A stretch of 64,000 nucleotides of DNA from JAEUIE01 sp046350055 (GTDB taxonomy: Bacteria; Planctomycetota; Planctomycetia; Gemmatales; HRBIN36). The stretch lies in the NCBI GenBank assembly GCA_046350055.1, contig JAXMBC010000001.1, positions 1,302,001 through 1,366,000 of the forward strand, written 5' to 3'. Under the pieces are notes generated by a model. The model did not search any database. It was not told the DNA's origin and saw only the letters and a program-made list of their open reading frames with translations. Each line of letters opens with the position of its first letter. The stretch's first letter is position 1. Made by a program: the position numbers and the translations under genes. This document shows positions 15,483 to 23,256 of this stretch, piece by piece.

Positions 15483-16220
15483 ATGGATACAGTCGGTGAC
15501 ACGACTGATCGGCTCGCTCACTCCCTGGTACACCGTTTGAAACCCATCATCAAAATCTGTGGCTTAACGACAGACGCCTGCGTCGATGCCTGCCTGGCGG
15601 CCGGGGTGGAAACAGTCGGTTTGAACTTTTACCCCGGTTCGCCCCGGTGTGTCACGCTGGAGCAGGCAGAAGCGCTGCGGGCCCGGTTGCCTCGGCCCAT
15701 CGTCGTCGTTGGTGTCTTTGTGAAGCCTGATTCGGCTCTGGTTCATGAAGCTGTGGAACGGGTTCAACTAGATGTGGTGCAACTGCACGGAACAGATCTT
15801 GAGTACTGGCGGCAGTTTCAGCCACCGACGGTGCCACTCTGGCTGGCCCACGGTATCGCTTCCACGGATGATATTCAGCAACTGAAGCTACAGCTCAAAG
15901 TCTGCAAGGCGATGAACCTGGCAGTGACCGCAGCACTGGTCGATGCCAAGGTGGCGGGGCAGCATGGCGGAACCGGAGAGCGTGCGCCCTGGTCGCTGCT
16001 GCAGCAGACATACTGGAATGTGCCGCTGATTCTGGCGGGAGGCTTGCGGCCCAACAATGTCCGCGAAGCGATTCAACAGGTACAGCCAGCCGGTGTGGAT
16101 GTAGCCAGCGGCGTCGAAGGAACCAAAGCGCGAAAGGATGCAACGCTGGTCTATCAGTTCATGAACCAGGCCCGGTCTGCCTATCACCAGTTGGCTACTT
16201 CAGCCACTCCGGGGGAATGA
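15483..16220 (+). CDS. trpF: Phosphoribosylanthranilate isomerase
   Basis: This 245-residue TIM-barrel enzyme converts phosphoribosylanthranilate to the deoxyribulose form in tryptophan synthesis. PIIKICGLT, with the catalytic Cys, lies near residues 20-28; VGVFVKP, VQLHG, LVDAKVAGQHGGTGE (the catalytic Asp), LAGGLRPNNV and GVDVASGVE follow in family order. It stands apart from other trp genes. The start is uncertain: ATG at 15483 is used, but the frame is open to 15420 and a strong AGGAAGGAGGAG lies at 15442-15454. Its 3' end overlaps the convergent sixA gene by 26 bases. Confidence 0.85.
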   Translation: MDTVGDTTDRLAHSLVHRLKPIIKICGLTTDACVDACLAAGVETVGLNFYPGSPRCVTLEQAEALRARLPRPIVVVGVFVKPDSALVHEAVERVQLDVVQLHGTDLEYWRQFQPPTVPLWLAHGIASTDDIQQLKLQLKVCKAMNLAVTAALVDAKVAGQHGGTGERAPWSLLQQTYWNVPLILAGGLRPNNVREAIQQVQPAGVDVASGVEGTKARKDATLVYQFMNQARSAYHQLATSATPGE

Positions 16221-16683
16221 GATAGAGCAGTTCACCCTCGGCTTTGCGTGGCGACGCTTCGCAGTTCACGCAGGCCAGCGCACCCTTGGCCATCTTTACC
16301 TGCGCGTCCTTGTCGCCGATCAGGTAAGACAGATGCTCGCCCAGATCCGGGCTGTGGCCGACCAGCAGCACACTTTCCACTTCCAGTGTCCGCAGGTACT
16401 TCATGAGCTTCTTGGTCGAACCACCAGGCGCGAGCAGATCGAGGTCATTCGCTTCAGCAGCGGTGCGACCCTGCTGGATGAGGATGCCTTCGGCGGTTTC
16501 CCGGCAGCGCTTGAGCGGGCTGGTGAGCACCAGGTCGAAGGTGATGCCCTGTTTCTTGGTGGCACTGGCCACATCGGTCACCTGCTTCCTGCCCTCTTCG
16601 GAAAGAGGACGTTCTTCATCGCAGGGAATGCTCTCTCCATTTTCCGGCAGGGCATCGGCATGACGCAGGAAGTAGACTTGCAT
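16195..16683 (-). CDS. sixA: Phosphohistidine phosphatase SixA-like
   Basis: This 162-residue protein has the histidine-phosphatase RHA motif at residues 7-9 (MQVYFLRHADA), LTSPLKRCRETAE with the second Arg, and VGHSPDL with the second catalytic His. Its length and motifs match SixA, which in E. coli dephosphorylates phosphohistidine of PTS/His-phosphotransfer domains. The target here is unknown. The ATG at 16683 fits the family's usual N-terminus; the frame is open for 40 further codons. It ends inside the 3' end of trpF. Confidence 0.8.
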   Translation of the reverse strand: MQVYFLRHADALPENGESIPCDEERPLSEEGRKQVTDVASATKKQGITFDLVLTSPLKRCRETAEGILIQQGRTAAEANDLDLLAPGGSTKKLMKYLRTLEVESVLLVGHSPDLGEHLSYLIGDKDAQVKMAKGALACVNCEASPRKAEGELLYLIPPEWLK

Positions 16684-16806
16684 GGTGCATCTCACATGGT
16701 GATAAAGGCATGATAATGGACGGAAACGCGGGTACAAGCAAATGCTGGCAGATAATCCAGTGATCTTCACACAAGCATGCCGTACACTCCAAGCAGGGAA
16801 CATGCC

Positions 16807-17208
16807 ATGAAATCAGACAACTTGCTCGATGCTGCCCGCCAGGCCCGCACCTTTGCCCAGTGTGCGTACTCAGGGTTTGCCGTGGGTGCGGCGCTGGAAG
16901 CTGCCAGCGGGCAGGTATTTACGGGCTGTAACATCGAAAATGCCAGCTACGGGCTGACGCTGTGTGCTGAGCGCGTTGCACTGGTCAAGGCCCTTTCCGA
17001 AGGGGTTACCTCCTTCACTCGTATTGCCATCGTGACTGCAGCAGATATCCCCACTCCGCCGTGTGGCCCGTGCCGGCAACTGGTCTGGGAGTATGCTGGC
17101 GATATTGATGTGGTGCTGGGCAACCTCCAGGTGGAAACAGCCCGCATGAAGTGGAGCGACCTGTTTCCCATGCCATTCGGTGCGGGCAACTTCCGGAAGC
17201 CGCAGTGA
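16807..17208 (+). CDS. cdd: Cytidine deaminase
   Basis: This 133-residue enzyme deaminates cytidine and deoxycytidine to uridine forms in pyrimidine salvage. CNIENASYG binds the nucleoside, CAER holds zinc ligand Cys53 and the proton-shuttling Glu55, and PPCGPCRQ provides zinc ligands Cys86 and Cys89. The length is that of the homotetrameric small class. ATG at 16807 has GCAGGGA 8 bases upstream. It is divergent from sixA. Confidence 0.92.
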   Translation: MKSDNLLDAARQARTFAQCAYSGFAVGAALEAASGQVFTGCNIENASYGLTLCAERVALVKALSEGVTSFTRIAIVTAADIPTPPCGPCRQLVWEYAGDIDVVLGNLQVETARMKWSDLFPMPFGAGNFRKPQ

Positions 17209-17421
17209 TGGGCAGCCTGCAGTATTCCAGCATGAAGGTGGAGCGGGGAAAAGTCTTGCATCGGAACGACACTTGCCGGTAGCACCCCTACATTCGGCAG
17301 GCTCGCTACGCTCTCTGTATGGTTCGGGGCGGTGCGGGAAAATCCCTTCCGCTGGGGCGGGAACATCGGGTAAACTGGAGAACAGTGGAAGTTCTGATTG
17401 CCTTTGCAGAAGGTCATGTCC

Positions 17422-18327
17422 ATGAGCAGCATCGCCCGCGCCCTGCCTGCCCCCGCACCGGCCCGCCCCCTGACGACGGAAGCCAGCAATGTGCTTACCT
17501 TCTGGTGGCTGGCCATCGTGACCACGATCGTACTGCTGGCAACCATGTGGCCCAGCATCTTCCCCGATAGCAGCAGCGGCATGGGTACCACCGCCAGCTA
17601 CCTGATCACGATTATCTCAGCAGTGCTCGTAGCCATAGGTATCTGGTGCACCATCGGCTTTGTTCATGCACAAGCCTGGTCGGCCCGGGTCATGCGGCTG
17701 GTGACGCTGATTGGTCTCGGCGTTGGTGTCGCAGGCGTTGGCTTCTTCCTCTACAGCGTTGCCTTTGCCAGTTCGAGGCCCAATGAGCCGAGTTTCTTTG
17801 GTCCCAGCGGCGTACTCGCTGGTGTTCTCTGGACGCTCATCATCATTCTTCCCTTTATCTTTGGTCTGACCCTGATCTTCGGGTTGATGAACGATGCGGT
17901 AGACGAATGGTTCAACCCCGCCCCGGTCAGCAAGGCACGCACCGAAGAAACCTACCTGAAGGTGGATCCAAAGACGGCTGCATTACTGGCGGGAAGCACT
18001 GGGGCACTCTCTGCTCAACTGGGCGACGAAGCCCTGATGGGAGAGCTCAATGAAGCGATGGATTTGACGGACCGGAACTCCGCGTTCAATGAAGATCAGA
18101 GCGTGGAAGTCATCGGCTCTGCCGACGACGACGACCAGAGCATTGAAGTGTTGAGTGATGCAGGCGAGGTAGCAAGCAGTGACTCCATGGCAGAGCTGGC
18201 AGCACTGGAACAGGCCCTGAGCGAAGACGCCAGCAAGCGGCTGCCGCCAGTACCTGCCAAAAAGGAAAAGAAGAAGGCTGGCGGCGAAGATGAGCCGCTG
18301 GCAGTCGATGATGATTTCAAGCTGTAA
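17422..18327 (+). CDS. Hypothetical membrane protein with long acidic tail
   Basis: This 301-residue protein has four predicted membrane segments (roughly residues 25-45, 60-82, 90-115 and 132-155). An acidic cytoplasmic tail of about 130 residues follows, rich in Asp, Glu, Ser and Ala (DDDDQSIEVLSDAGEVASSDS), and the end is basic then acidic. A similar phrase, QSVEVIGSADD and QSIEVLSDAGE, occurs twice in the tail. No family is recognised. ATG at 17422 is chosen because AGAAGG lies 8 bases ahead, too close to the ATG at 17416. Confidence 0.65.
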   Translation: MSSIARALPAPAPARPLTTEASNVLTFWWLAIVTTIVLLATMWPSIFPDSSSGMGTTASYLITIISAVLVAIGIWCTIGFVHAQAWSARVMRLVTLIGLGVGVAGVGFFLYSVAFASSRPNEPSFFGPSGVLAGVLWTLIIILPFIFGLTLIFGLMNDAVDEWFNPAPVSKARTEETYLKVDPKTAALLAGSTGALSAQLGDEALMGELNEAMDLTDRNSAFNEDQSVEVIGSADDDDQSIEVLSDAGEVASSDSMAELAALEQALSEDASKRLPPVPAKKEKKKAGGEDEPLAVDDDFKL

Positions 18328-18359
18328 GCTTGTCTGTCGTCAGACAGCGAAGTGCACGT

Positions 18360-19928
18360 CTACTTCAGTTGTACCAGCACCAGCGGATCGCCCTGGGCAT
18401 CTCGTAACGGCTGCTCGGCCACAATACGGCCGGGCTCGGGCCAGGCTGTTCGTTCTTCCATAGTCAACAGGCAGAACGAAGCCGTCAGTGGCAATGCTGA
18501 CCAGGCTGGCACACGGCGGACGGTTTGCCCGTTGTGAAACATCAGGCACTCATCCTTCACGCGCGAGAGATAGAGCGTGGTCTGTGCCGGCACGAATGCC
18601 TGCATGACCTGAGCCTGGGCATCGAGATCAGGCCGCTTGGCAAAGCGGGCCGGGATCAGCACTTCGACATGGATGATTTTGACCATTGCCCACAGGCATA
18701 GTACTGTCAGGATGCTGCGACCTGGATATTGCATGATCCATGCGGGAAGCTGGTTCGCGGCATAGTGCCGGACAAGGAGAAGGACGCCCAGCAGCGTCCA
18801 TGCTGGTACGAGTGAGAAGCTCTGCCGGATGTTGTGATCCGGGAACACCGTCATCATCAGGGTACCGACAATGGCCCACGACCAGAGTGTGTGGAATACA
18901 TGCTTGTGGCCCAGACATTCTCGCTCGTCCCCGGTCAGAGACCGGGGACGAGCTACGGCTAAGTAGATCGCCAACAGCGACCACGGGAAAGCAATCCCCA
19001 GCACCTTGAACGGATGGGCCAGCGTTTCCAGGACCAGATGTCCGCTGGCGTTCTGGCTGTGCAGCACCCGTGGTGCACCTTCCTTCCACAACATGGCTGT
19101 CACGTTCGAGAGCCCCAGTTCCAGTGTCACCGGAAGAAGCCAGGCCAGGACCACCGCCACGCCGAGAGTCGCTGCCAGCAGATGAGGCCAGGCGAAGAGT
19201 CGCCAGAATGACCGATGCCAGAGGAGTGTCGGCACAGCCATGGCATAGAAGAAGAGGAAGCTCGTCCACTTGGTCAGTACACCACCGGCTACGCAGAGCA
19301 GTGTCACCAGCCACCAGCGCCATTCCATTTTCGTATCGGCTGACTCCATCACCCGCAGAAAGCACGACCATGCGGCCAGCACCCACATCACGAGCATGGT
19401 GTCGATTTCAGAACTGGATGCCTTCTCGAGCCAGAGCATGCTCATCGGTAACACACAGGCGGCGAGTAGAGCCACTTCATTGCGTACATACCGCCGCAGG
19501 GTGAAGTAGACGATCAGTACCGCGAAGCAGCCAGCGATGGCAGCAGGAAGGCGCGCGGACCAGACCGACACTTCGCCCAGGATGGATCCAACTCCCGCGA
19601 TGGCCCAGTAGAACATCGGCGGCTTGGTCAGGATCGGCTCGCCATAGAGACGAGGTACCAGCCAGTCACCCGATTGATACATCTCTTTGCCGATGATGGC
19701 GCGTAACCCTTCGGTGCGGTAGAGGTCGCCCTGATGGATGCCGTAGAGGAAGAGGAACAAGGACAAAAGCAAAAGGAGTGGGACATGGAGATGGGGCGAA
19801 GTGAGCGCCGACACTGGAACACCACACGAAGTACGCGGTTGCAACATCTCGAAGTTATTGCAGCCGCTTACTTCGTGCGCAGCTCTCACGGTCTTCCCTG
19901 GTGTCAGATGTTCAAAAGCAATCGACAT
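18360..19928 (-). CDS. ArnT/PMT-type membrane glycosyltransferase
   Basis: This 522-residue multi-spanning protein belongs to the GT-C fold family of ArnT and PMT_2 enzymes, which move sugars from polyprenyl phosphate to lipids or proteins outside the inner membrane. Near the start come DLYRTEGLRAIIGKEMYQSGDWLVPRL-type features (acidic first loop, then ILTKPPMFYW), as in ArnT, and about ten membrane segments follow. The acceptor is unknown. The N-terminus is uncertain: ATG 19928 gives about 45 residues before the first membrane segment; ATG 19847 is an alternative. A perfect 13-bp hairpin repeat is embedded in frame at 18923-18953. Confidence 0.8.
   Translation of the reverse strand: MSIAFEHLTPGKTVRAAHEVSGCNNFEMLQPRTSCGVPVSALTSPHLHVPLLLLLSLFLFLYGIHQGDLYRTEGLRAIIGKEMYQSGDWLVPRLYGEPILTKPPMFYWAIAGVGSILGEVSVWSARLPAAIAGCFAVLIVYFTLRRYVRNEVALLAACVLPMSMLWLEKASSSEIDTMLVMWVLAAWSCFLRVMESADTKMEWRWWLVTLLCVAGGVLTKWTSFLFFYAMAVPTLLWHRSFWRLFAWPHLLAATLGVAVVLAWLLPVTLELGLSNVTAMLWKEGAPRVLHSQNASGHLVLETLAHPFKVLGIAFPWSLLAIYLAVARPRSLTGDERECLGHKHVFHTLWSWAIVGTLMMTVFPDHNIRQSFSLVPAWTLLGVLLLVRHYAANQLPAWIMQYPGRSILTVLCLWAMVKIIHVEVLIPARFAKRPDLDAQAQVMQAFVPAQTTLYLSRVKDECLMFHNGQTVRRVPAWSALPLTASFCLLTMEERTAWPEPGRIVAEQPLRDAQGDPLVLVQLK
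18923..18953. repeat. REP-like hairpin inside the glycosyltransferase gene
   Basis: GCTCGTCCCCGGT (18923-18935) pairs perfectly with ACCGGGGACGAGC (18941-18953), loop CAGAG. It encodes RPRSLTGDERE on the minus strand, a hydrophilic loop between membrane segments. Sequence and shape resemble intergenic REP hairpins of planctomycetes, so this looks like an in-frame insertion. Confidence 0.65.
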
Positions 19929-19976
19929 CAGCTCGTCACTCAGTTAGGATGAGGCCTGCTCATTCGTGTTGCAAGG

Positions 19977-20014
19977 CATCGTTAGCCGGAGTACCGGCAA
20001 ACGATGGCACACGA
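19977..20014. repeat. Covarying hairpin repeat, copy 1
   Basis: CATCGTT-A-GCCGG, loop AGTA, CCGGC-A-AACGATG (19977-20006) is followed by the tail GCACACGA (20007-20014). The stem is perfect apart from an opposed A-A pair. Copies 2 and 3 at 22051 and 29106 keep loop, bulge and tail but change the stem with compensation. Confidence 0.8.
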
Positions 20015-20099
20015 CCAAGGTTAAATCCTTGCACACGACCATGGCCATCTCCGCCAGAGCCTACCTCAAGTATCCCTTTTTGCGAAGGCCGGTTCATCG

Positions 20100-21233
20100 A
20101 TGCTCACCCTGGAAGGCTGCCGAAGTCGCCGCGAACGTCTGTGGAAAGCGCTGCCCACCAAGCCTGATGCATTGCTGATAGCTGATCCGCAGCATCTCTA
20201 TTACTTCTGTGGTTACACCCAGTCGCCGTTCGTCTTCCGCAGCAACGATGCCGGGGCGGTGCTGCTCCTGACAGCCGACGGCAAGGCGATCATCATTGCG
20301 GACAGCATGTCACGAGGGTTCTGCGAAGCATCGTTCATGGACGAGGTCGTCGCCCCTACGTGGTACGATGGCAAACACTCCGCCCCGCACCGGGAAGTGC
20401 TGCTGGTGAAGAGCGTGCTGGAGCGGGTCAAGAAGACGGGGGCGAAGAGCATCGGCCTCGAATACTCCCAGGTCTCCGCCGGCGTGATGGCTGGACTCAG
20501 TGGCGTGGCTCTGTCGAACATTGATGACGTGATGCCGGGGCTGAAACGGCGAAAGGATGCCGACGAGATTGCAGCACTCAAGCTATCCATGAAGGCGGGG
20601 GAAGCGGGCATGGCTGCAGGGCTCGAGAAGATTCAGCCGGGGATGAGCGAACTCGACATTTATCTTCTAGTGCAGGGTGCAGCCATGCACGCCAGCAACG
20701 GCCAGGCAGTGGTCTATGGCGACTTCGTCACCGGGTCACGCACTGAAAACGTCGGTGGCCCGCCGTCGGACCGCAAGGTGGCAGCGGGGGAACTGGTGCT
20801 GCTCGATTTCTCCACCATCATCGGCCAGTACCGGGCTGACTTTGCCAATACCCATGTCTGTGCCGGTAAGCCGACGCCCCAGCAGCGCGATATGTACCTC
20901 GCCTGCATGGAAGCCATCGAAGCTGGCGAGAAGAAGCTGAAAGCCGGTGTGCTGGCGAAAGATGTGGACCGGGCGGTACGTGAAGTCTTTGAACGCAAGC
21001 ATCTGAATGAGTTCTTCCCCCACCACGTGGGCCACGGCATTGGCCTGGGGCATCCTGAGCCGCCGTTCCTGGTGCCGGAGAGCAGCGATACCCTGCTGGC
21101 GGGTGATGTGCTGACCCTCGAGCCGGGCCTCTATCGCAAAGGCATCGGCGGCATGCGCTTTGAACGCAATTACCTCATCACCGAGACGGGGTATGAGCTG
21201 CTCTCGAAGCATCGCCTGACGCTGGAGGTGTAG
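20100..21233 (+). CDS. M24 family aminopeptidase (Xaa-Pro type)
   Basis: This 377-residue protein has an N-terminal creatinase-like domain (to about residue 150) and a C-terminal pita-bread peptidase domain. Metal ligands are visible in LLDFSTIIGQYRADFANT (two Asp), HHVGHGIGLGHPEPP (His), TLEPGLY (Glu) and GMRFERNYLIT (Glu). These fit Xaa-Pro aminopeptidase or dipeptidase, which release or split proline peptides in the cytoplasm. No signal peptide is seen. The start has only a weak AAGG site. The CAAX-protease gene begins 3 bases after the stop with its ribosome site inside this gene. Confidence 0.88.
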   Translation: MLTLEGCRSRRERLWKALPTKPDALLIADPQHLYYFCGYTQSPFVFRSNDAGAVLLLTADGKAIIIADSMSRGFCEASFMDEVVAPTWYDGKHSAPHREVLLVKSVLERVKKTGAKSIGLEYSQVSAGVMAGLSGVALSNIDDVMPGLKRRKDADEIAALKLSMKAGEAGMAAGLEKIQPGMSELDIYLLVQGAAMHASNGQAVVYGDFVTGSRTENVGGPPSDRKVAAGELVLLDFSTIIGQYRADFANTHVCAGKPTPQQRDMYLACMEAIEAGEKKLKAGVLAKDVDRAVREVFERKHLNEFFPHHVGHGIGLGHPEPPFLVPESSDTLLAGDVLTLEPGLYRKGIGGMRFERNYLITETGYELLSKHRLTLEV

Positions 21234-21235
21234 CT

Positions 21236-22015
21236 GTGGCGTCAGATGCTGGAGAGACACAGACCCCACCCGACCGCCCCTTGGAAAGGGGCGGAGTGTC
21301 GGGCTGGAAACCCTTCCTGGCCTACGTGCTGCCGTTCGTCCTCTTTGCCGTGTTGACAACGGTGGAGTCGATGGAGTCGCTCGCGGCGTGGTATCCGTGG
21401 CTTTATGCTGCCAAGGTTTTGGCCATCGGTGCTGCCCTCGTCTGGGGTATGCGGTACCACCCTCCGATCACTTCCCAAGGATTAGGCTGGGGCCTGCTCT
21501 ACGGCCTGGTCGGTGGCATCCTCTGGATCGTGCTCTGCACCTGGAACCTCGAGAAGGATGTGCTTCCGCCACTCTTTGACAAGCTGGGGGATGCCCTGAA
21601 CCTGCCCAGCATAAAGGAGTGGCTCAAGCCCGGTAGCCGTCTGGGTTACGAGCCGTTTGCTAAGCTCAGCATGCTGCAAGCGTACCTGTTCGTCGGCATC
21701 CGTCTCATCGGCCTCGTCCTCCTCGTCCCTCTGCTGGAGGAACTCTTCTGGCGAGGCTTCCTCAACCGCATTATTGTTGATGAGAACTGGCAATCGGTGC
21801 CGTGGGGCAGGATGACTGCGATGAGTTTTGTCATCCTCACCGCAGCGTTCGTACTGGTACATACCGAATGGACCGCTGCATTGGTGTGGGTGGTCGGCAT
21901 GCATTGGCTGTATGTCAAGACGAAGAGCTTGTGGGCCTGCGTGGTTGCTCATGCGGCCAGTAATGCGGTGCTGGGGTACTACATTCTGGCGTATGGGCAG
22001 TGGCAGTTGTGGTAA
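21236..22015 (+). CDS. CAAX-protease-related membrane protease (CPBP, TIGR03008-like)
   Basis: This 259-residue protein has about seven membrane segments. The CPBP/ABI motif LLEELFWRGFL carries the catalytic Glu pair and Arg; LVHTEW and HAASNAVLG give the later His and Asn positions. The order resembles the CAAX-protease-related proteins found with exosortase systems (TIGR03008); no exosortase is in the window. The start is GTG at 21236, set by GGAGGTG (21224-21230) in the last codons of the M24 gene: the two are translationally coupled. The substrate is unknown. Confidence 0.8.
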   Translation: MASDAGETQTPPDRPLERGGVSGWKPFLAYVLPFVLFAVLTTVESMESLAAWYPWLYAAKVLAIGAALVWGMRYHPPITSQGLGWGLLYGLVGGILWIVLCTWNLEKDVLPPLFDKLGDALNLPSIKEWLKPGSRLGYEPFAKLSMLQAYLFVGIRLIGLVLLVPLLEELFWRGFLNRIIVDENWQSVPWGRMTAMSFVILTAAFVLVHTEWTAALVWVVGMHWLYVKTKSLWACVVAHAASNAVLGYYILAYGQWQLW

Positions 22016-22050
22016 TGAACGACCTGCCTACTACTGTTGCAACTCCAAGG

Positions 22051-22088
22051 CATAGCTAGCGTGAGTACACGCAAGCTATGGCACACGA
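22051..22088. repeat. Covarying hairpin repeat, copy 2
   Basis: CATAGCT-A-GCGTG, loop AGTA, CACGC-A-AGCTATG (22051-22080), then GCACACGA (22081-22088). It lies 35 bases after the CAAX-protease gene and before a convergent gene, so it may also end transcription. Confidence 0.8.
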
Positions 22089-22126
22089 TATCTCGCTTCG
22101 CTATTTAACATTTCTATTGGGAGTGC

Positions 22127-23200
22127 TCACTTCCCGCGATGGCTGACCGCTGCTGTCACCATCGCGAAGCGGTTCTCTTTCCCTTCGTTCCGCTGCTTGC
22201 GGGTTGGCGAGTAGTCGTACACTTCAATCGTCTTGCGGTCGGGTTTGAATTCGAGAAGTCTTAGCCAGCCGTCGCCACCCTGAGGTCGCATCTGGTAGTT
22301 GACCAGTACCTGGGGCACCACGCGGCCACCCGGCGTCGTGGAGCGGAACTGCCCCAGGCCGTCATGCAGCACGTGGCCGTTGAAGGTCAGGATGAAGTTC
22401 TCGTGTTTGCTGATGAGCAGGTCCCAGAGTTCTTCACCATCGGTCACATCGTCGCCCGTGTTCTTGGCCACGGGGTAAGCATGGGGATTCCACTTCTGCT
22501 TCTCGCCGTAGGTTTTCCAACTGTAACGGGTGTCGTCGGAATAGATGAAGGCATGGGTGATCAGGATCACTTCATGCCTGGGATGTTTGCCCACTACCCC
22601 GTTCGCCCAGCGGACCACGTCCTTGCGTGGGCCAAACTCCAGTGCCAGCACGAGGAAGTCGCGGCCACCGGCGGAGAATGTGTGGTAGTTGTTCTCCATA
22701 CGGGTTGGCTCTTTGTCGTAGACGCCGCCGAAGTGGGGTCGGGTGCTGTAGTCGCTGTGGGGGAAGTAGTCGTTCAGGAGTGTGGTGCGATCCTTGCAAC
22801 TGCCACCGGCACTGTAATCATGGTTGCCGGGGCACACGAAGTAGGGGACGTGGCCATCGAGCTGCTTCATGGCCTGCTGGGCGTTCTTCCACTCAGCTTC
22901 CGTGCTGTGGTTAGTGATGTCGCCCAGGTGCAGCACCGCCGCGATGTTCCGCCGGGCTTTCTGCTCGACGATCCAGCGTGTCTGTGCGAGGTATGTGGCA
23001 GGATACTTCTCGCTGTAGTTCTGGGTATCGGGCAGGAGCACGACGGTGAAGGACCCGGTATCAGGCAACGGCGGCTCGCCATCCAGTAACACCGCATCGG
23101 CGTAGGGGTCGGGCTTCTTGTCCTGGGAAAGCAGCAACGGCGCAGCAGCGAGAGAGGCGGCACTGGTGAGAAGGAAATCACGACGAAGCAACTGTGGCAT
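22127..23200 (-). CDS. Tat-exported metallophosphoesterase
   Basis: This 357-residue protein starts with a twin-arginine-like signal (MPQLLRRDFLLTSAASLAAA). The calcineurin-type metallophosphoesterase motifs follow: LLPDTQNY (DxQ variant of DxH), HLGDITNH (GDxxN type), CPGNHDY (GNHD), ILITHAF and FNGHVLHDG (GHxH type). The first motif has Gln at the position where His is usual, as in several planctomycete members. It should hydrolyse phosphate esters in the periplasm; the substrate is unknown. ATG at 23200 begins the signal peptide; an earlier in-frame start adds 11 residues. Confidence 0.85.
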   Translation of the reverse strand: MPQLLRRDFLLTSAASLAAAPLLLSQDKKPDPYADAVLLDGEPPLPDTGSFTVVLLPDTQNYSEKYPATYLAQTRWIVEQKARRNIAAVLHLGDITNHSTEAEWKNAQQAMKQLDGHVPYFVCPGNHDYSAGGSCKDRTTLLNDYFPHSDYSTRPHFGGVYDKEPTRMENNYHTFSAGGRDFLVLALEFGPRKDVVRWANGVVGKHPRHEVILITHAFIYSDDTRYSWKTYGEKQKWNPHAYPVAKNTGDDVTDGEELWDLLISKHENFILTFNGHVLHDGLGQFRSTTPGGRVVPQVLVNYQMRPQGGDGWLRLLEFKPDRKTIEVYDYSPTRKQRNEGKENRFAMVTAAVSHRGK

Positions 23201-23256
23201 GGAGAGGACCTCGCAGATGCCACAGTTTAGCATGAGGGCAGGCGTGATGCTACTGG

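Noticed and set aside
22364..23089. 241-residue plus-strand open frame opposite the metallophosphoesterase
   Set aside because: The minus strand encodes a complete Tat-exported metallophosphoesterase; the plus-strand frame shows only reverse-complement bias.
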